Of a stretch of 64,000 nt of DNA, positions 50,004 to 59,095 are shown one piece after another. Below the pieces are notes generated by a model. The model ran no database searches. It was given only the letters and a program-made list of their open reading frames with translations, and had not been told where the DNA came from. This DNA comes from Clavibacter sp. VKM Ac-2872 (GTDB lineage: Bacteria > Actinomycetota > Actinomycetes > Actinomycetales > Microbacteriaceae): contig NZ_JADKRR010000002.1 of NCBI RefSeq assembly GCF_015351105.1, forward strand, positions 372,001 through 436,000, read 5' to 3'. Numbering within the stretch: the stretch's first letter is position 1; every line of letters starts with the position of its first letter. The position numbers were made by a program, and so were the translations under genes.

Positions 50004-52295
50004 ATGCACGCCGCGCCTCGACACGACGCCGGCCCCACCCGCACGGACAGAGCCCTCCGCTTGATCCGGCGATCCGCCCGACGCACGATCTCCACCCTCG
50101 TGTGCGTCACGGTCGCCGCCGGGACGCTCGCCGCCGGGACGGTCGCGGGTCCGTCGACCCCGGCGCACGCGGCCACCGACGGCGTGACGCTCACCGTCAC
50201 GCCCGCGGCAGAGGGGATCCTCACGCCCGGAGAGGACCTCGCGGTCACCGTCTCCGTGGTCAACGCCACGGACGCCGCCGTTCCCGCAGGCCGCATCGAC
50301 CTCGACCTCAACCGCACCGTCCTCGACACCCGCGCGAAGATCGACGGCTGGCTCGACACCGCGGCCACCGACGCGAACACGCGGACCGGCCCCCGCATCG
50401 GCCGCACCGACACCCCCGAGGTGCCCGCGGGCGGCACGGTCGACGTGGCGATCACGATCCCCTCGGCGACCGTGGCGCTGCAGGGCAGCCGCGGGGGCTT
50501 CGGCCCGCGTGGGCTCACGGCCGAGCTGGAGGCCGGCGGCTCGGACGTCGCGACCGGGCGCGGTGCCGTCGTCTGGAGCCCCGGAGCGGATCCGGCGCCC
50601 ACGCCCGTCACGGCCGTCATGCCGCTCACCGTCCCGCCGAGCGCCTCGGGCTTCGTCGACGCCGAGGCCCTCGCGACGTACACGGCGCCGCAGGGGACGC
50701 TCACGCGCCAGCTCGACGCGGTCTCCGGCCGGCCCGTCGCGGTGGGCATCGACCCGCGGATCATCGCGTCCATCCGGATCCTCGGCGCCGACGCCCCCGC
50801 GTCCGCCGTCGAGTGGCTGCAGCGCCTCCGCGAGATGCCGAACGAGACCTTCGCGCTGGCCTGGGCGGACGCCGACGTCGCGGTCCAGGGCCAGGCCGGT
50901 GCGGCGACCCTGCTCGCGCCCACGGACGCCACATACGCCGTGCGGGCGAGCCGGTTCGCGGCCCCGGGCTCGACCCCCGCGCCGAGCTCGACGCCCACCC
51001 AGACGCCCACCGCCACGGAGTCCCCGGCCGCGAGCGGCACGGGCAGCGGATCCTCCGTCGCCGGCGCCGCGACCGCCACCCCCAGCGAGACGCCCACCGC
51101 CCCCTCGAGTCCTGGGCCCAGCCCGACCCCCACGGCGCCGCCGCTCGCCCCCGTGCCGAGCCTCGCCGACCTCACCGCATGGGACTACACGCTCTCCGGC
51201 GTCTCCTGGCCGTCCGCGGGCACGGTGACGTCCGGCGACCTCGGCGTGATGGCGGCCAGCGGCACGACGACCGCGATCCTCGCGAGCGGCGACGTGCAGT
51301 CCACGGGCTCCGCGGCCGTCGCCGCGACCGGGACGATCGGCGGCACCACCGTGCTCGTGACGGACGCCCGCGTCTCGGCGCTCGTCGACCGCGCTCTCTC
51401 CGCGGAGACGGACGAGGCGTTCGGGATCGCGCTGGCGCAGCTCTCGGCGACCCTGGCGGCGGATGCGCGCGCGGCCGATGGACACGTCGTGGTCGCCGGC
51501 CTCGAGCGCGGCTGGGCGGCGTCCGGCGGCCGCCTGGGACAGGTGCTCGACGCGATCCAGGCCCTCCCCTTCAGCGACACGGCGGCGCTGGGTGCGGCGT
51601 TCGCGACCGCGCCCGTCCCCCTGCAGGTCGTCGACCACCCCGAGGATCCCGCGCGCGTCCAGCGCGTCGCCGACGCGATGTCGCTCGAGGCCCAGGTGGA
51701 CGCGTTCGCGAAGGCGGTCGAGCGCCCTGAGCTCATCACCGGTCAGCAGCGGATGCTCCTGCTCGCCACGCTGGCGAACCGCTGGCGCGACGAACCGGAT
51801 GGGCTGGTGACCGTCCAGGACGGTTACGCGGCGCAGGCTGATGCGCTGCTGGGCTCCGTGGCCATCACGACCCGTCAGAACACCGTCATCAGCGACACCA
51901 CGAGCCTCCTGATCAACGTGAGCAACGAGCTCGACCAGCCCGTCACGGTGCGGCTGTCGATCATCGCGGGCAGCGGCCGGATCCGCGTCGACGACTCCGC
52001 CCTCGTCACGGTCCCCGCGCACGGCAGCGCGTCGGCCCGCCCGCCCATCACGTCCATCTCGAACGGCGACATCGTCGTCACCGCGCGGCTCACGACCGAG
52101 GACGGCTCCGTCCAGGTCGGCGACAGCGCGCCCGTCGAGCTCTTCATCCGCGCCGGGTTCGAGGCCGTCGTCACGACGCTGTTCGTCACCGCGGTCGCCC
52201 TCCTGTTCGGCTTCGGCCTGTTCCGCAGCATCCGCAAGCGCCGCCGCGCCCGCGCCCGGCAGCTCGCCGGCCTGCCCGAGGAGATCGATGACTGA
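50004..52295 (+). CDS. DUF6049-family membrane-anchored surface protein
   Basis: 763 residues. A long basic N-region precedes a signal peptide ending near AHAATDG (about residue 57). The extracytoplasmic part has an Ig-like start (VTLTVTPAAEGILTPGEDLAVTVSVVNATD), a Ser/Thr/Pro-rich linker (about residues 325-395) and a globular region. One C-terminal helix (VTTLFVTAVALLFGFGLFRSI) with an Arg-rich tail anchors it. In actinobacteria this family is encoded next to murJ, as here, suggesting a role in peptidoglycan-precursor export or envelope assembly. Confidence 0.88.
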   Translation: MHAAPRHDAGPTRTDRALRLIRRSARRTISTLVCVTVAAGTLAAGTVAGPSTPAHAATDGVTLTVTPAAEGILTPGEDLAVTVSVVNATDAAVPAGRIDLDLNRTVLDTRAKIDGWLDTAATDANTRTGPRIGRTDTPEVPAGGTVDVAITIPSATVALQGSRGGFGPRGLTAELEAGGSDVATGRGAVVWSPGADPAPTPVTAVMPLTVPPSASGFVDAEALATYTAPQGTLTRQLDAVSGRPVAVGIDPRIIASIRILGADAPASAVEWLQRLREMPNETFALAWADADVAVQGQAGAATLLAPTDATYAVRASRFAAPGSTPAPSSTPTQTPTATESPAASGTGSGSSVAGAATATPSETPTAPSSPGPSPTPTAPPLAPVPSLADLTAWDYTLSGVSWPSAGTVTSGDLGVMAASGTTTAILASGDVQSTGSAAVAATGTIGGTTVLVTDARVSALVDRALSAETDEAFGIALAQLSATLAADARAADGHVVVAGLERGWAASGGRLGQVLDAIQALPFSDTAALGAAFATAPVPLQVVDHPEDPARVQRVADAMSLEAQVDAFAKAVERPELITGQQRMLLLATLANRWRDEPDGLVTVQDGYAAQADALLGSVAITTRQNTVISDTTSLLINVSNELDQPVTVRLSIIAGSGRIRVDDSALVTVPAHGSASARPPITSISNGDIVVTARLTTEDGSVQVGDSAPVELFIRAGFEAVVTTLFVTAVALLFGFGLFRSIRKRRRARARQLAGLPEEIDD

Positions 52296-52331
52296 CCGGA
52301 TCGCGCCCCGCACCCCCGGCACGGGCGCCTC

Positions 52332-53963
52332 GTGACCGCCGCTCCGGCCGCGCGCGGAGGCGGCATCGGCCGCGCGTCCGCCCTGCTCGCCTCGGGCACG
52401 TTCGTGTCGCGCATCCTCGGCTTCGTCAAGGCCATCGTGCTGCTGCAGACCATCGGCGCGACCCTCGGCAGCTCCAACGCGTTCTCCAACGCGAACCAGC
52501 TGCCGAACAACATCTACGTGATCATCGCGGGGGGCGTCCTCAACGCCGTCCTCGTGCCGCAGGTCGTGCGGGCCGCGAAGCACGCCGACGGCGGCGCCGG
52601 GTACATCAACAAGCTCGTGACGATCGCGATCGTCGTGCTCGGCGGCGTCACGATCCTCGCGACCGTCGGCGCTCCCGTCGTCTCGCGCCTCTACGCCGCC
52701 ACCCTGCCGCCGGACGTCTTCGCGCTCGTCGTCGCGTTCGCCTACTGGTGCCTCCCGCAGATCCTCTTCTACGGGCTCTACGCGGTGCTCGGCGAGGTGC
52801 TCAACGCGCGTGGGTCGTTCGGCCCGTTCACGTGGGCGCCCGTCCTCAACAACGTGGTCGCCATCGCGGGCCTCCTCGTGTTCCAGGCCATGTTCGGCTC
52901 GGGCAGCCGTCCGGTCGACGACTGGAGCCTCGACAAGATCGTCGTGCTGGCCGGATCCGCGACCCTCGGCGTCGTCGCCCAGGCGCTCATCCTCTTCGTC
53001 TTCTGGCGCCGCGTGGGCCTGCGCTTCCGGTTCGACTTCGCGTGGCGGGGCGTGGGCCTCGGCACCGCCGGACGCCTCGCCGGCTGGACCTTCGGCATGC
53101 TCGTCGTGACGCAGCTGGCCGGCATCGCGCAGTCGAACGTGGCGAACATCGCGGCCACCTCGGACAGCCCGTCGAGCACGATCCTCCTGAACGCGTGGCT
53201 GTTCTTCATGCTGCCGCACTCGATCTTCGCGGTCTCCATCGCGACCGCCTACTTCACCCGGATGAGCACCCACGCGGGCGAGGGCGACCACGACAGCATG
53301 CGCGCGGACCTCTCCTCGGCCGTCCGGCTGGTCGGCCTCATGACCGTGCTGTCCACCGCGCTCATCGCCGTGCTGGCCGGACCCGTGGCGCGGGTCATGG
53401 TCTCGGGCGACATCGGCGAGGTCCGCGGATACGGCGTGGTCCTCATCGCGTTCATCCTCGGACTGCCGGCGTTCAGCACCCTGTTCGTGCTGCAGCGCGC
53501 GTTCTACGCCCTCTCGGACACGCGCACGCCGTTCCTCATCCAGTGCGCGCAGGTCGTGCTGTTCGTCGCCGGCGCGCTCGTCATCTCGCAGCAGCCCGTC
53601 GAGATGATCGGCGTGGGTCTCGCGGTGCTGCAGACCGTCACGGTCACCGGGCAGGCCGTGCTCGCCGCGGTGCTCCTCCGCCGGCGCATCGGGCGCATCG
53701 ACGGCCGCCGCATCCTCCGCAGCGCCGTCCGCTTCGTCGTCGCCGCCGTGCCGGCCGCGCTCGTCGGCATCGCGCTGCTCACCCTCGTCTCGGGCGGCGC
53801 GTTCGAGGGAGTGGGCGTCGCGTCGAAGGGCCAGGCGCTCCTCGTCGGGATCCCCCTGGCCGCCGTGATGACGGCCGTGTACCTGGCCGCCCTGGCCGCT
53901 ATGCGCTCCTCGGAGCTCCAGCAGCTCGCCAGCCCCGTGATGCGCCGCATACGCCGCCGCTGA
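52332..53963 (+). CDS. murJ: Lipid II flippase MurJ
   Basis: 543 residues with about 14 hydrophobic helices of the MOP/MVF fold. ASALLASGTFVSRILGFVKAIVLLQTIG and NAFSNANQLPNNIYVIIAGGVLNAVLVPQVV are the MurJ N-terminal signature. It flips lipid-linked peptidoglycan precursors outward. The GTG start lies 36 bp after the DUF6049 stop, so the two are probably one transcript. Unlike mycobacterial MviN it has no C-terminal pseudokinase extension. Confidence 0.94.
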   Translation: MTAAPAARGGGIGRASALLASGTFVSRILGFVKAIVLLQTIGATLGSSNAFSNANQLPNNIYVIIAGGVLNAVLVPQVVRAAKHADGGAGYINKLVTIAIVVLGGVTILATVGAPVVSRLYAATLPPDVFALVVAFAYWCLPQILFYGLYAVLGEVLNARGSFGPFTWAPVLNNVVAIAGLLVFQAMFGSGSRPVDDWSLDKIVVLAGSATLGVVAQALILFVFWRRVGLRFRFDFAWRGVGLGTAGRLAGWTFGMLVVTQLAGIAQSNVANIAATSDSPSSTILLNAWLFFMLPHSIFAVSIATAYFTRMSTHAGEGDHDSMRADLSSAVRLVGLMTVLSTALIAVLAGPVARVMVSGDIGEVRGYGVVLIAFILGLPAFSTLFVLQRAFYALSDTRTPFLIQCAQVVLFVAGALVISQQPVEMIGVGLAVLQTVTVTGQAVLAAVLLRRRIGRIDGRRILRSAVRFVVAAVPAALVGIALLTLVSGGAFEGVGVASKGQALLVGIPLAAVMTAVYLAALAAMRSSELQQLASPVMRRIRRR

Positions 53964-54047
53964 CCCGTCCCGACGCTGGCCGCCCGACCTGCGCGGCTGC
54001 CTGTCCGCCCCCGCACCCCCGCCCGGTGGAGGCGGAGGAATAGCCGC

Positions 54048-54053
54048 TACCGT
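54048..54053 (+). promoter_or_regulatory. Probable -10 element TACCGT of the trxB-trxA operon
   Basis: TACCGT lies about 65 nt before the trxB GTG, giving a leader with Shine-Dalgarno GGAGGAG at 54104-54110. Confidence 0.35.
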
Positions 54054-54119
54054 GGGTCTGTTGCAGAGGTGAGCGGGCGCCGGGAAGGCGCCCCGCCGAG
54101 CAGTGGAGGAGAAGCCGTC

Positions 54120-55157
54120 GTGCGTCAGATCATCATCATCGGTTCGGGTCCCGCGGGATACACGGCCGCCATCTACGCCGCGCGCGCCAACCTCACGCCC
54201 CTCCTCATCGCGAGCTCGGTCGAGGCCGGCGGCGAGCTCATGAACACCACCGAGGTGGAGAACTACCCGGGCTTCACCGACGGCATCCAGGGCCCCGACC
54301 TCATGATGGCGATGCAGGCGCAGGCCGAGCGCTTCGGCACCGAGGTCGTCCTCGACGACGTCACCTCCGTCGACCTGAAGGGCGACGTCAAGCGCGTCAC
54401 CCTCGGCAACGGCGACGTGCACGAGGCCCTCGCGGTCATCGCCGCCACCGGATCCGCGTACCGCAAGCTCGGTCTCCCCGCGGAGGACCGCTTCAGCGGC
54501 CACGGCGTCTCCTGGTGCGCGACGTGCGACGGCTTCTTCTTCCGCCAGAAGACCATCGCGGTCGTCGGCGGCGGCGACAGCGCCATGGAGGAGGCCACCT
54601 TCCTCACCCGCTTCGCGGAGAAGGTCTACGTGATCCACCGCAAGGACTCGCTGCGCGCCTCCAAGATCATGCAGGAGCGCGCGTTCGAGAACCCGAAGAT
54701 CGAGTTCATCTGGAACGCGCAGGTGGTCGACATCACGGGCGGCGAGAAGGTCGAGGGCGTCGTCCTCGAGGACACCGTCACGGGCGAGCAGCGGCCCCTC
54801 GCGCTCGAGGGCCTGTTCATCGCCATCGGCAACGACCCCCGCACGCACCTGTTCCATCAGCAGCTCGAGCTCACCACCGAGGGCACCATCGCCGTCGACG
54901 GACGCTCCTCGCGCACGAACCTGCCGGGCGTGTTCGCCGCCGGCGACGTCATCGACCCCACCTACCGTCAGGCCGTCACGGCCGCCGCGTCGGGAACCGT
55001 CGCGGCGCTCGACGCGGAGCACTTCCTGGCGTCCCTTCCCGACACGCTGCTCGACGCGGCCTCGGACGGACCGGACGGGCCCGCGGGCCACGGTGCGCCG
55101 GCCGCCGGCAGCGCGGTGGATCCCGACGGCGAGCTCGTCGGCGCCGAGCGCCCGTAA
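54120..55157 (+). CDS. trxB: Thioredoxin-disulfide reductase
   Basis: 345 residues from GTG 54120 (GGAGGAG upstream). FAD-binding GSGPAGYTAAIYAARANLTPL at the N-terminus, redox-active CATCDG (CxxC near residue 140), NADPH-binding VVGGGDSAMEEATFLTRFA and the C-terminal GVFAAGDVIDPTYRQAVTAAASG are all intact. It reduces thioredoxin with NADPH. The last about 35 residues form an unusual Asp/Gly/Pro-rich extension beyond the normal end. trxA follows 81 bp later. Confidence 0.96.
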   Translation: MRQIIIIGSGPAGYTAAIYAARANLTPLLIASSVEAGGELMNTTEVENYPGFTDGIQGPDLMMAMQAQAERFGTEVVLDDVTSVDLKGDVKRVTLGNGDVHEALAVIAATGSAYRKLGLPAEDRFSGHGVSWCATCDGFFFRQKTIAVVGGGDSAMEEATFLTRFAEKVYVIHRKDSLRASKIMQERAFENPKIEFIWNAQVVDITGGEKVEGVVLEDTVTGEQRPLALEGLFIAIGNDPRTHLFHQQLELTTEGTIAVDGRSSRTNLPGVFAAGDVIDPTYRQAVTAAASGTVAALDAEHFLASLPDTLLDAASDGPDGPAGHGAPAAGSAVDPDGELVGAERP

Positions 55158-55238
55158 TCCCCGGCGCGACGCCGCGCCCACCCTCACCGGAGGATCCGGG
55201 AACCGCCCGGACCCGCAGAACCACACGAAGGAGCACTC

Positions 55239-55562
55239 ATGTCCCACTCCCGCGACGTCACCGACGCCAGCTTCCAGGCCGACGTCCTCGACGCCGAGAA
55301 GACCGTCATCGTCGACTTCTGGGCGCCCTGGTGCGGCCCGTGCAAGGCCGTCTCGCCCGTGCTCGACCAGATCGCCGCCGAGAACCCCGGCATCGAGCTC
55401 GTCAAGATCGACGTGGACGACAACCCCGAGGTCGCCATGAAGTACAAGATCACCTCGATCCCGGCCATGAAGGTCTTCCAGAAGGGCGAGGTCGTCAAGA
55501 CCGTCATCGGCGCCAAGCCGAAGCCGGCCCTCGAGCAGGAGTTCGCCGACTTCCTCAAGTAG
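55239..55562 (+). CDS. trxA: Thioredoxin
   Basis: 107 residues with active site WCGPCK (C32, C35) and the cis-proline segment TSIPAMKVF near residue 75. It is reduced by the trxB product and serves as general disulfide reductant. A strong terminator follows 34 bp after the stop. Confidence 0.97.
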   Translation: MSHSRDVTDASFQADVLDAEKTVIVDFWAPWCGPCKAVSPVLDQIAAENPGIELVKIDVDDNPEVAMKYKITSIPAMKVFQKGEVVKTVIGAKPKPALEQEFADFLK

Positions 55563-55596
55563 CGTGCACTGCCGCCGCATAGGCGACGAGCACCAC

Positions 55597-55632
55597 CGGA
55601 GGGCCCGGCACCGCGAGGTGCCGGGCCCTCCG
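55597..55632 (+). terminator. trxA terminator, 16-bp stem with GCGA tetraloop
   Basis: 55597-55612 pairs perfectly with 55617-55632 around GCGA, a GNRA loop. No U-tract follows. Confidence 0.85.
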
Positions 55633-55671
55633 TCGTCCGGCCGACCACCGGGATCCCGGGCCGCCGCCCGT

Positions 55672-55677
55672 TAGGCT
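55672..55677 (+). promoter_or_regulatory. Probable -10 element TAGGCT for the PLP aminotransferase
   Basis: TAGGCT lies 30 nt before GTG 55708. The short leader contains GAGAG near the start codon. Confidence 0.4.
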
Positions 55678-55707
55678 GGACGGCAATCGGACAGTGAGAG
55701 ACGTGAC

Positions 55708-57030
55708 GTGACACCTGCAGGCAGCCCCCGCGAATCCGCGGGCACCAACCTCGACCCCTGGTTCCCCCACTACGCGGAGAGGACCTCGGGCCTCAGCGCC
55801 TCCGAGGTCCGCGCCCTCTTCGCCGTGGCCTCCCGACCCGAGGTCGTCTCGCTCGCCGGGGGCATGCCGTTCGTCTCGGCCCTCCCGCAGGAGCTCATCG
55901 TCTCGGCGATGGAGAAGGTCATGCGCGAGCGCGGCCCCGTGGCGCTGCAGTACGGCGGCGGCCAGGGCACGCCGGAGCTCCGCGAGGACATCCTGGAGAT
56001 CATGGCCCTCGAGGGCATCCGCGGCAGCGTCGACGACATCGTCACCACCACGGGCTCACAGCAGGCGCTCGACCTCGTCACGAAGCTCTTCATCGACCCC
56101 GGCGACGTGATCCTCGCCGAGGCGCCCAGCTACGTCGGTGCCATCGGCGTCTTCCGCAGCTACCAGGCCGTCGTCGAGCACGTGGTCATGGACGACGACG
56201 GTCTCGTCCCCGAGGCGCTGCGCGAGGCCATCGCCCGGATCCGCGGCGAAGGCCGCACCATCAAGTTCCTCTACACGGTCCCCAACTTCCACAACCCGGC
56301 CGGCGTCACCATGTCCGCCGCGCGGCGACCGGAGATCCTCGAGATCTGCCGCTCGAACGACATCCTCGTGCTCGAGGACAATCCCTACGGACTGCTCTGG
56401 TTCGACCGGCCCGCCCCGGACGCCATGCGCAGCCTCGACGACGAGGGCGTCATCTACCTCGGCTCGTTCTCCAAGACGCTCGCGCCCGGCTTCCGCGTCG
56501 GCTGGGCCCTCGCGCCGCACGCCATCCGCGAGAAGCTGATCCTCGCCCAGGAGTCGGCGGTCCTCTCCCCCAGCTCCTTCAGCCAGCTCATCATCTCCGA
56601 GTACCTGCACGCGTCGGATTGGAAGGGCCAGATCGACACCTTCCGCGGCGTGTACCGCGAGCGTCGCGATGCCACGCTCTCCGCGCTCCAGGAGCACCTG
56701 CCGAGCCTCTCGTGGACCGTCCCGAACGGCGGCTTCTACGTGTGGCTCAAGCTCCCCGAGCAGCTCGACTCCAAGCAGATGCTGCCCCGGGCCGTCACGG
56801 CGCTGGTCGCGTACACGCCCGGCACCGCCTTCTACGCCGACGGTCGCGGGCGCGATGCCATCCGCCTGTCGTTCTGCTATCCGACGCCGGAGCGGATCCG
56901 CGAGGGCGTCCGTCGCATGGCGGGCGTGATCGACGACGAGATGGACCTGCTGACCACGTTCTCCGGGACGGGCGCCCTCGCGTCGCGGCCCACGACGTCC
57001 GTCGACACCCCGCCGCCGGACCTCGACTGA
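55708..57030 (+). CDS. PLP-dependent aminotransferase (2-aminoadipate/MocR-domain type)
   Basis: 440 residues, fold type I. Segments: VVSLAGGMPFVSALPQELI, LQYGGGQGTPELREDILEIM, TVPNFHNPAGVTMS, LEDNPYGLLWFD and the PLP lysine in LGSFSKTLAPGFRVGWALAP (near residue 260). It resembles LysN-like aminotransferases and the catalytic half of MocR regulators but has no DNA-binding domain. The substrate is unknown. The location between trxA and the chromosome-segregation genes appears typical of Microbacteriaceae. Confidence 0.87.
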   Translation: MTPAGSPRESAGTNLDPWFPHYAERTSGLSASEVRALFAVASRPEVVSLAGGMPFVSALPQELIVSAMEKVMRERGPVALQYGGGQGTPELREDILEIMALEGIRGSVDDIVTTTGSQQALDLVTKLFIDPGDVILAEAPSYVGAIGVFRSYQAVVEHVVMDDDGLVPEALREAIARIRGEGRTIKFLYTVPNFHNPAGVTMSAARRPEILEICRSNDILVLEDNPYGLLWFDRPAPDAMRSLDDEGVIYLGSFSKTLAPGFRVGWALAPHAIREKLILAQESAVLSPSSFSQLIISEYLHASDWKGQIDTFRGVYRERRDATLSALQEHLPSLSWTVPNGGFYVWLKLPEQLDSKQMLPRAVTALVAYTPGTAFYADGRGRDAIRLSFCYPTPERIREGVRRMAGVIDDEMDLLTTFSGTGALASRPTTSVDTPPPDLD

Positions 57031-57073
57031 CCCTCCGCGTCCACGTACACCGACCGAAACCGGATCGAGAATC

Positions 57074-58039
57074 ATGACCGCACACGAGCCCCTCTCCGTC
57101 CTCGTCCTGGCCGGCGGCATCTCCCACGAGCGGGACGTTTCACTCCGCAGCGGTCGTCGCGTCGCGGACGCCCTGCGCGCAGCCGGCGTCCCGGTGTCCC
57201 TCCGCGATCCCGACGCCACCCTGCTCGACTTCCTCCGCGCTTCCCCTCCGGCCGTCGTCTGGCCGGTGCTCCATGGTGCGAGCGGCGAAGACGGAGCGCT
57301 CCTCGGGCTCCTCGAGCTCGCTGGAGTGCCGTACGTCGGCTCCTCCGCGAAGGCCGCCCGTCTGGCATGGGACAAGCCGACCGCGAAGGCGATCGCGGAG
57401 TCCGCCGGCATCCGCACACCGCGATCGGTGACCCTCCCCAAGGACACGTTCCGCGAGCTCGGGGCTGCAGCTGTCCTGCGCCTCGTCGCCGAGGCCGTCC
57501 CCGCCCCGTACGCGGTGAAGCCCGCCCGTGGCGGGTCCGCGCAGGGGGTCACGATCGTGGACCATGCCGATGCGCTCCCACGGGCGATGGTGGACGCGTA
57601 CACCTACGGCGACGTCGCCCTCATCGAGGAGCTCGTCTCCGGGACCGAAGTCGCGATCGGTGTCCTCGACACGGGTGACGGACCCCTGGCCCTGCCGGCG
57701 ACGGAGATCGTCCCTACGTCAGGTGTGTACGGTTACGAGGCGCGCTACAACGCGGGTCTCACGCGCTTCTACACTCCCGCCCGCATCTCCCCCGACACGG
57801 CCACGGCAGCCGCGGCAGCGGCCGTCGGCATCCATCGCGCGCTCGGCATCGGGCAGATGTCGCGCGTGGACATCATCATCGACGCCGCGGGCGAGCCGTG
57901 GTTCATCGAGGTGAACGTCATCCCCGGCCTCACGGAGACGTCGCTGCTGCCGCAGGGCCTCGCCGCGGCGGGCGTCGAGGTGGGCGACCTCTATCGACGC
58001 CTCGCCGAGGCTGCACGGGGAGCCTCCCCCCGACACTGA
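57074..58039 (+). CDS. D-alanine-D-alanine ligase family ATP-grasp enzyme
   Basis: 321 residues. The N-terminal LAGGISHERDVSLRSGRRVADAL and VWPVLHGASGEDGALLGLLELAGVPYVGS match Ddl ligases. The ATP-grasp part has PYAVKPARGGSAQGVTIV, IEELVSGTEVAIGVLD, and the Mg/ATP site SRVDIIIDAAGEPWFIEVNVIPGLTETSLLPQ. All core residues for D-Ala-D-Ala formation are there, though it is shorter than the common 360-residue Ddl and may be a paralogue. Codon bias is slightly weaker than that of its neighbours. Confidence 0.85.
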   Translation: MTAHEPLSVLVLAGGISHERDVSLRSGRRVADALRAAGVPVSLRDPDATLLDFLRASPPAVVWPVLHGASGEDGALLGLLELAGVPYVGSSAKAARLAWDKPTAKAIAESAGIRTPRSVTLPKDTFRELGAAAVLRLVAEAVPAPYAVKPARGGSAQGVTIVDHADALPRAMVDAYTYGDVALIEELVSGTEVAIGVLDTGDGPLALPATEIVPTSGVYGYEARYNAGLTRFYTPARISPDTATAAAAAAVGIHRALGIGQMSRVDIIIDAAGEPWFIEVNVIPGLTETSLLPQGLAAAGVEVGDLYRRLAEAARGASPRH

Positions 58040-58093
58040 CGGGCGTCCCGCCGTGATGCGGTGACGGCCGCCTCGGCCTCGTGGATGGAGGTG

Positions 58094-59095
58094 TCAGCTC
58101 CCGTCGGCGTCCGGCACGCCCATCTCCTGCGCGATGCGCGTCAGATCCCCGACGGTCGCGAAGTCGATGACGATCTGACCCTTCTGGGCCGACATCGTCA
58201 CCCGGACGCTCGTGTTGAGATGGTCTCCGATGCGCTGGGCGGCGTCATCCAGATGAGCGGTCCGTGCCGAACTCGTGCTCTTGCGCGGTGTGGTGGTCCG
58301 CTGACCCTTCTGCGCGGCGGCCTCCGCGGCTCTCACGGAGAGGTCCTCGTTGACGATCTTGTCGGCGAGGTGACGCATGGCGTCCTCATCCCCGGAGGAC
58401 AGGATCGCGCGCGCGTGACCGGCGGACAGGACGCCGGCGGCGACGCGATGCTGCACGTCCTCGGGGAGGCGCAGCAGGCGGATCGTGTTGGTGATCTGCG
58501 GCCGGGACCGCCCCAGCCGCTGTGCGAGTTCGTCCTGGGTTATCGCGAAGTCCGCGAGCAACTGCTGGTACGCGCTCGCCTCCTCCAGTGGATTCAGCTC
58601 CGACCGATGCAGGTTCTCCAGCAGCGCATCCCGCAGCATCGACTCATCGGCAGTGTCCTTGATGACCGCGGGGATGGTACTCAGCCCGAGCTCCTTGGTG
58701 GCACGCAGGCGGCGCTCCCCCATGACCAGCTCGTAGCGCGCACGGCCATCTGCGTCGGCCCCGAGCGGGCGCACGACGATCGGCTGGAGCACCCCGTACT
58801 CCCGGATCGAGACCATGAGCTCCTCGAGCTCGTCCCGTCGGAAGTCCGTGCGCGGCTGCTGCGCGTTGGGGGTGATGTCCGCGGGGTCGAGGTTGGCGAG
58901 CCGCGCCCCTGGTACGGCGACGAGCTCAGGTTCACCTTCACCCTGCGGGCCGCCCCGTGTCTCGCCCTGCACTCCGCTCGGGGCGCCGGCCCCGATGCTG
59001 TCCGGGAAGAAGACGTCTACTGGCCGGCTGCGCTCGTCGGACGTCGGGATGAGGGCGCCGATGCCGCGACCCAGGCCGGTTCTCTTGGTTGCCAT
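58094..59095 (-). CDS. parB: Chromosome-partitioning protein ParB
   Basis: 333 residues. MATKRTGLGRGIGALIP is the typical start. The CTPase/parS-clamp region includes ITPNAQQPRTDFRRDELEELMVSIREYGVLQPIVVRP and the GERRLRATKELG motif; the helix-turn-helix is ITQDELAQRLGRSRPQITNTIRLLRLP. A C-terminal dimerisation domain follows. It binds the parS sites at 60030, 60936 and 61042. Its ATG overlaps the parA stop (TAATG). Confidence 0.97.
   Translation of the reverse strand: MATKRTGLGRGIGALIPTSDERSRPVDVFFPDSIGAGAPSGVQGETRGGPQGEGEPELVAVPGARLANLDPADITPNAQQPRTDFRRDELEELMVSIREYGVLQPIVVRPLGADADGRARYELVMGERRLRATKELGLSTIPAVIKDTADESMLRDALLENLHRSELNPLEEASAYQQLLADFAITQDELAQRLGRSRPQITNTIRLLRLPEDVQHRVAAGVLSAGHARAILSSGDEDAMRHLADKIVNEDLSVRAAEAAAQKGQRTTTPRKSTSSARTAHLDDAAQRIGDHLNTSVRVTMSAQKGQIVIDFATVGDLTRIAQEMGVPDADGS

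Noticed and set aside
48432-55580. A 2,382-codon minus-strand frame without stops across cca, DUF6049, murJ, trxB and trxA
   Set aside because: Its right and middle parts lie antisense to clear genes and the translation is low-complexity Arg/Gly/Ala. Open antisense frames are a product of high GC wobble bias.
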